Assembly: GCA_027596945.1 (NCBI GenBank)
Contig: JADGJH010000061.1
Location: 1 to 35,556 of the forward strand
Source of the DNA: Physocladia obscura
Lineage: Eukaryota > Chytridiomycota > Chytridiomycetes > Chytridiales > Chytriomycetaceae
DNA length: 35,556 nt
Direction: 5' to 3'
This document shows, in pieces, positions 31,189 through 35,556 of this stretch. Each line of letters begins with the position of its first letter. The first letter of the stretch is position 1. The position numbers were made by a program, and so were the translations under genes. Below the pieces are notes generated by a model that had not been told where the DNA came from, made no database searches, and saw only the letters and a program-made list of their open reading frames with translations.

Positions 31189-32092
31189 ATGAACCAACAA
31201 AACGAAAACGAAACAGCAAGGTTAACAGCAATGGCATTATCGCCATCGCAAGAAACACTGGGCGCAGAAGCAGAAACAGAAACGCAAAGTCAAAGTGACA
31301 ACTGCAAGCAGAGCGGGCCGCAGACTCTCGCCGAGCTGGTTACTTTCTTGCACGCGGAACTCGGCTCAAAAGGCCTCCACGAAATGCACACTATCGACAT
31401 TGCGCGCGTGCAGGCGGCAATGGGGGCCTGCGCGTCGGACATTGCCCAGTGGCGTCAGTACCGCCACTTCGATTCGGGCCGCTACACACGCAATCTGGTT
31501 GATGCCGGCAACGGCCGCTTTAACCTTATGATCTTGTGCTGGCCGGCTGGCGTGGCAAGGTGCTCTTCTAGTCCTCCTTGTTTTTTCTCTTTTGTCTTTT
31601 CTTTTTTTTTCTTCCTTTTATTACTTAACGATTTAATGCATAAAACTCAGCCCTATCCACGATCATGCTGGCTCACATTGCCTCATGAAAATCATGGAAG
31701 GCGAGCTGAAAGAAACGCGCTATGCGTGGCCTCAGAACTCTTCTCCATCCCAGCAAGCTGCAACGCCGCCATTACCATTAATCCCAAACTCATTACTCCC
31801 TTCAATCACCGCCCAGTCGGCTCCTATTACTGCTAATACATCCGAGGTTTCTACAATGTCCATAATTAAGGAAACAACCATCGCGGTGGAAGAAGTTGCT
31901 TATATACATGACAAAATTGGCCTCCACCGCATCAGCAATCCAACCTCTTCGGATTCGGTTTCACTACACTTATACTGTCCACCTTACGAGACTTGCAAAA
32001 CTTTTGAAGAAAAGACTAGCAAATGCCGCGGATCCGGTCGGGCCGTTTTTTATTCGGAGGGCGGCATTCTCAAGAAAAACTTTGGAAAATAA
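31189..32092 (+). CDS. Cysteine dioxygenase
   Basis: Exons 31189-31559 and 31651-32092 give 270 residues; a GTGCTC donor and AACTCAG acceptor restore frame inside GVASPIHDH. It oxidises L-cysteine to cysteine sulfinate with O2 and one mononuclear iron, controlling cysteine level and feeding taurine or sulfate formation. Family landmarks are YTRNLVDAGNG, FNLMILCW, the first cupin motif SPIHDHAGSHCLMK, ETRYAWP, and the second motif LHRISN followed by SLHLYCPPY. The three iron-ligand His (two in IHDH, one in LHR) and both residues of the Cys-Tyr crosslink (SHC and HLY) are present. It is longer than the roughly 200-residue animal enzyme because of a polar N-terminal extension and a Ser/Pro/Thr-rich insert of about 40 residues between the cupin motifs. 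The ATG at 31189 is preceded by GCACC. It converges on the Dicer gene with 97 bp between stops. Confidence 0.93.
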
Positions 32093-32189
32093 ACATTGTA
32101 TTTTATCTTTCTACTTATGTATTTCATTTCATTTCATTTCAGTAAATTCAGTCTCTCTTTTCCTTTTTTTTTTTTGCTCCAGCAATATA

Positions 32190-35100
32190 CTACGTAAATA
32201 TATTTTTTTTTTCATTGAAACCATCTTTCAGAATTTCGTCCAACTCAAATCCACCCTTGTTCAAGTCTTCATTCAACACTCCCTTCTTTTTCTGCTCAAT
32301 ACATTTACAATTATTGTCCAGATTTGACTCACTCATAGCTTTCAACAAAGGCGCTACTTCAATAGCTGCCATCCGTTTTGCAATCCGTTTTGATGTTGCA
32401 ACAGCTTTAGCCAAAACTTCTTTGTGCTTGATAATTATGCAACAATACTTGTCATCGCCTTCAATTTGTTCCCATCTGAATGTTTTTTGTTTTGTTTTTG
32501 GTAAATAAAGATTTCATTTTCCATTAGTCAATTCTGATACTCACTTCCAATAAAACTCGGTACATCCACTGCTCTCCACATACAAATGCAAATCGCGCAC
32601 TGGATTCGATACAGCTGGCCGCACATCGCCGTCACTTATAAACATTCTCCACCATGGCTGAATCAGAACACGCTGTATCACATCCTGGACCGCATCCAAA
32701 TCACACCCTGAATCCAAAAACACAGCTCCAATCAACGCCTCTAATATGTCGCTGGCGATTTTAGGCGCCGGCGGTAAATCATTCCAGAACAACGATTCGC
32801 TGTTTTCATCTCCTGGCGACGACGGCGGTGTCAATTTGGTTCGTTTCTTTTGGGCTTCTTCGACGCGCCGTCCAAACTCACTCAATGCGTGTGCTACTGC
32901 GGGAACAGCGTGAATAATTAGTTTCGGAAGGCCTATTCGCAATGACGCGACTGCCAAAAACTGATTGCTGACAAGCTCTGATTTCAAGTTGGAGAGATCG
33001 CCGGGATTAAATTTTTCGGAACGCTGATATAATTGGTGGCCAATTATGAATCCCAAAATCGAGTCACCTGTTTTGATTCGAGAAATAATTTTTTGCAATT
33101 GTATCCACAGTAACTGGACATAATCTTACCTAAAAATTCAAGTCTTTGAAAGCAAGCTGAAAGACCGTACATTTCAACCGCAGAAGTATGCGTAATCGCT
33201 TCCACAGCCAACAATGCATTTTTAAATTTGTATCCCAACTTATCATGCAACTTTTTCAGCAATTGTTGATACTGTGCATTCTCCTCGGAATCAATTGACG
33301 GAGAGTAAATAGTCAACATACTCTCATGATAATCTGCAATATTCGCAAGAAAATCAGTTCCAAAAAACTCAACAAGGGCTTTCCCGCCCCCATACGCCCC
33401 ATTGGCAACAATACAAGCCCCCATCACCGCTTCAACAATATCAGCCGCACCTTTGTCCGAAATTTTCACAATTTGTTGATATCGCATTGGTGGGGCCCAA
33501 GTCTTACGCGACACTGACGTTGGAAGCAACGCGTTCGGCAAATGATGCCCAATACTGTACGCGAGTAGATTTTTGTTTCGTTCAAGGGCGATGCGGGATC
33601 GCGTCAACCAGCCTTCATCGCGCGTCGGATGCTCCGCAAACAAATGTATGCTCAGATGCATTTTTAGGTACGAGTCGCCAAGAAACTCGAGGCGCTCGTA
33701 GTTTTCAAAAAATTGGGTCCCCGAGGATGTGAAGGCAGCTTGAAATAGGGCGGGTGTTGTCACGTCTGTCAAGTTGAGTCTCTTCTGGATTTCGAGCGTT
33801 GAAAGGCGTTGGTATAAGTCTTGGATTATGAGGGGTATGAATATCGCTGATTCGGTCATAAGTGTTGCGGAAAGTGGAAACGGCGAGCAGAATTGTGGAA
33901 TCAGGTGCACAACTGTATTTCGGGTAACTTTTTCCGTTGTTCCTGATTGATACATCTGCGGTAACGGAACAGCCAAAAGGACAGGTTGGTTTTCGTCAAT
34001 GGGAACAGAAATTCTCAGACGATGCTTGTAAAAACTTGCCACCGAGTCAAAACCTTCTGTTTTTTTATTGAAGGGGGTGAAGTCTGGCATTACTTTGTAA
34101 ACTTGATATTTTCGATTCCAGTAAGCTTGATCTCCAACAATCAATTCCTGCCCTAGCTCCGCGAATATTTTGGCATAGTCATAAATAACGTTGGAATCAG
34201 ATTGAACTGAATCTCCCCCAACTTTATGTGAATACTTAAATCCCTCTTCATCTTTTAAATCTTCGTTAAGGCTTGTTCTTCTCAAATTTGCCCAATGTGT
34301 TTTCGCAACCACCTCAAGAGTCTTCCAATCAACTAAACTTTCGAGCTTTTCTGAATTATCGCGATTATAGAAAGCTTCCTCTCCATTAATCAATGGTATA
34401 ACGGGCATTAGATATTCATTCTCTCTATCTTCAGGTGGGGGTGGAGTTCTTAACAGCGCATTGAAAAATAAGGCAGTTGAAAACTGCTGAAGCATGAGAT
34501 TTCGGTTTGAATCAATCAAAATAGGCACGTTGCACGGGAGAAATTCCACTTTAAACGGCTTCGAGCCCATCATGATCATGTGTGTATCGTTTATGGCAGT
34601 ATTGGGCATCGTAAACGGTAAAACGATGGCTAAATTCAGAATTCGCTCAAGTCCGTCATCGTCAAGCTTGAAAATGGTAATATATCCATCCTTTGTCTCT
34701 TCTGGAATATCTCCTCTCTTGACTTTTATTTCTCCTGGCAAAGTTTTCCTCGCTGCAGCTTGCGAATCTTCTGAAATAACCATATCATCGCTGTCTAGTT
34801 CATACTCAAACTTGCAAAATGGAAACGTCTTTTTCGTGAATATCTCTGGCAAAGAAACAGTATATGATTTCAATTGATTCAATTTTCCTCCGATATTCTT
34901 GATTCCTTGCGCGGCACGCACTGCATCATCGTAATCCACAGGTCCACTGACAGGGCCAACCTTAAATCGAACTGGCTTTAATCTTTGATCAAAACACCCA
35001 GCTGCATACAAATGTTTGATTGCTTCAAGCGCAACAACTCTTTTTGCATCTTCAAACGATTGGCACGGTTTGCCGGATATGAAGCGGCAATTTTCAGGTG

Positions 35101-35556
35101 CATTTACGGGAAGCTGTAGTGACGACACCCATTTGATGCTGTGGCCTTGGTATCCGACGCTTGGAATCATAACAGGGCCAGTCGAAAAAATCGGCTTCAA
35201 ATTGGCAAATGAGTCGCGCGGAAGAAGATTGCAATACTGATGGATCGCGCTGACGGAGGTAAAGATTGTAATCTTGGCGCCGGATTCTATCTCAAAAAAT
35301 GTGTCATCAGTAACTGTTATAGCATGGTCCAATTCATAGTTAGGTTCAGATGCCATTTTTTCTTGAAGGTTTTCGTTCATTTCCACCTCGTTCAGTTCAA
35401 GTTTGTTAATTTTTTCAACTGTTTCATCATCGTCGTTGCTGACCATCAACACGTATTTGCTGTTTACATGGCGTGCGCGGCCTCGAGATTGAATATTGGA
35501 TATGACAGTAGTAACATTGTCAAATCTGATCATTTTCGATTGTAAAATATTAAAAT
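32190..35556 (-). CDS. Dicer-like RNase III (C-terminal part; 5' end outside window)
   Basis: Minus-strand exons: about 35525-33130, 33067-32545 and 32475-32190; the helicase core lies beyond the window. A probable acceptor (GATCAG) sits at 35528-35526. Order: end of helicase C (RFDN, QSRGRARHVNSKYVLM), Dicer dimerisation fold (about 35270-34960), PAZ-like region (ending QPVLLAVPLP), RNase IIIa (ENYERLEFLGDSYLK, SDKGAADIVEAVMGA), RNase IIIb (CFQRLEFLG joined over intron 33129-33068 to DSILGF; PKIASDILEALIGA) and a dsRNA-binding end (KYCCIIIKH, SKRIAKRMAA) in the last exon. Glu/Asp catalytic positions of both RNase III domains are intact, so it should cut long dsRNA into small RNAs. RNase IIIb has a Pro/Ser-rich insert with KKRTKLTPPSSPGDEN before its second acidic motif. 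It would act in RNA interference against repeats or viruses. Confidence 0.93.

Overview
The window looks like nuclear DNA of an early-diverging (probably zoosporic, chytrid-like) fungus. The evidence is AT-rich spacers, protein genes split by short introns of about 45-120 bp with GT(A/G)AG donors, a fungal-type Dicer, and a huge Ser/Thr-rich cell-surface protein. The assignment to Chytridiomycota is inference. All exon joins below were worked out by hand from splice signals and reading-frame continuity, so boundaries are models.

Layout. (1) 1-11809, plus strand: one giant gene, open at the left edge of the window. It encodes about 3,500 residues of Thr/Ser-rich, mucin-like stalk. Two pairs of PAN/Apple-like cysteine domains are embedded in it, then a tandem array of homologous phase-0 exons (several exactly 130 codons), then a probable chitin-binding module (CBM5/12-like), one transmembrane helix and a short tail. 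This looks like a surface adhesin growing by exon duplication. A stretch of about 823 bp, including an intron, occurs twice without a visible difference. (2) About 11810-19340: a gene-poor, strongly CpG-depleted tract with mobile-element debris. It holds a dead DDE (IS630/Tc1-like) transposase, decayed minus-strand reading frames, and two diverged long direct repeats. (3) 19345-32092: a compact block of ordinary genes. In order: a cytochrome b5-domain protein related to the N-terminus of NCB5OR/CYB5R4; a kinesin-like protein whose three nucleotide-binding motifs are all degenerate; a two-part aldo/keto reductase with substituted catalytic residues; a membrane RING-H2 ubiquitin ligase (minus strand); a broken short-chain dehydrogenase; and cysteine dioxygenase. 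(4) 32190 to the right edge, minus strand: the C-terminal two thirds of Dicer (end of helicase, dimerisation fold, PAZ-like region, RNase IIIa and IIIb, dsRNA-binding end) with its catalytic acidic residues intact.

The genes do not form a pathway. The most interesting parts are the exon-array adhesin, the pseudo-kinesin, and the contrast between a CpG-depleted transposon graveyard and CpG-rich host genes. That contrast fits cytosine methylation of repeats; the Dicer at the right edge could belong to the same defence, but nothing in the sequence links them. A 10-N assembly gap lies inside a kinesin-gene intron and is preceded by an error-rich copy of the sequence that follows it.
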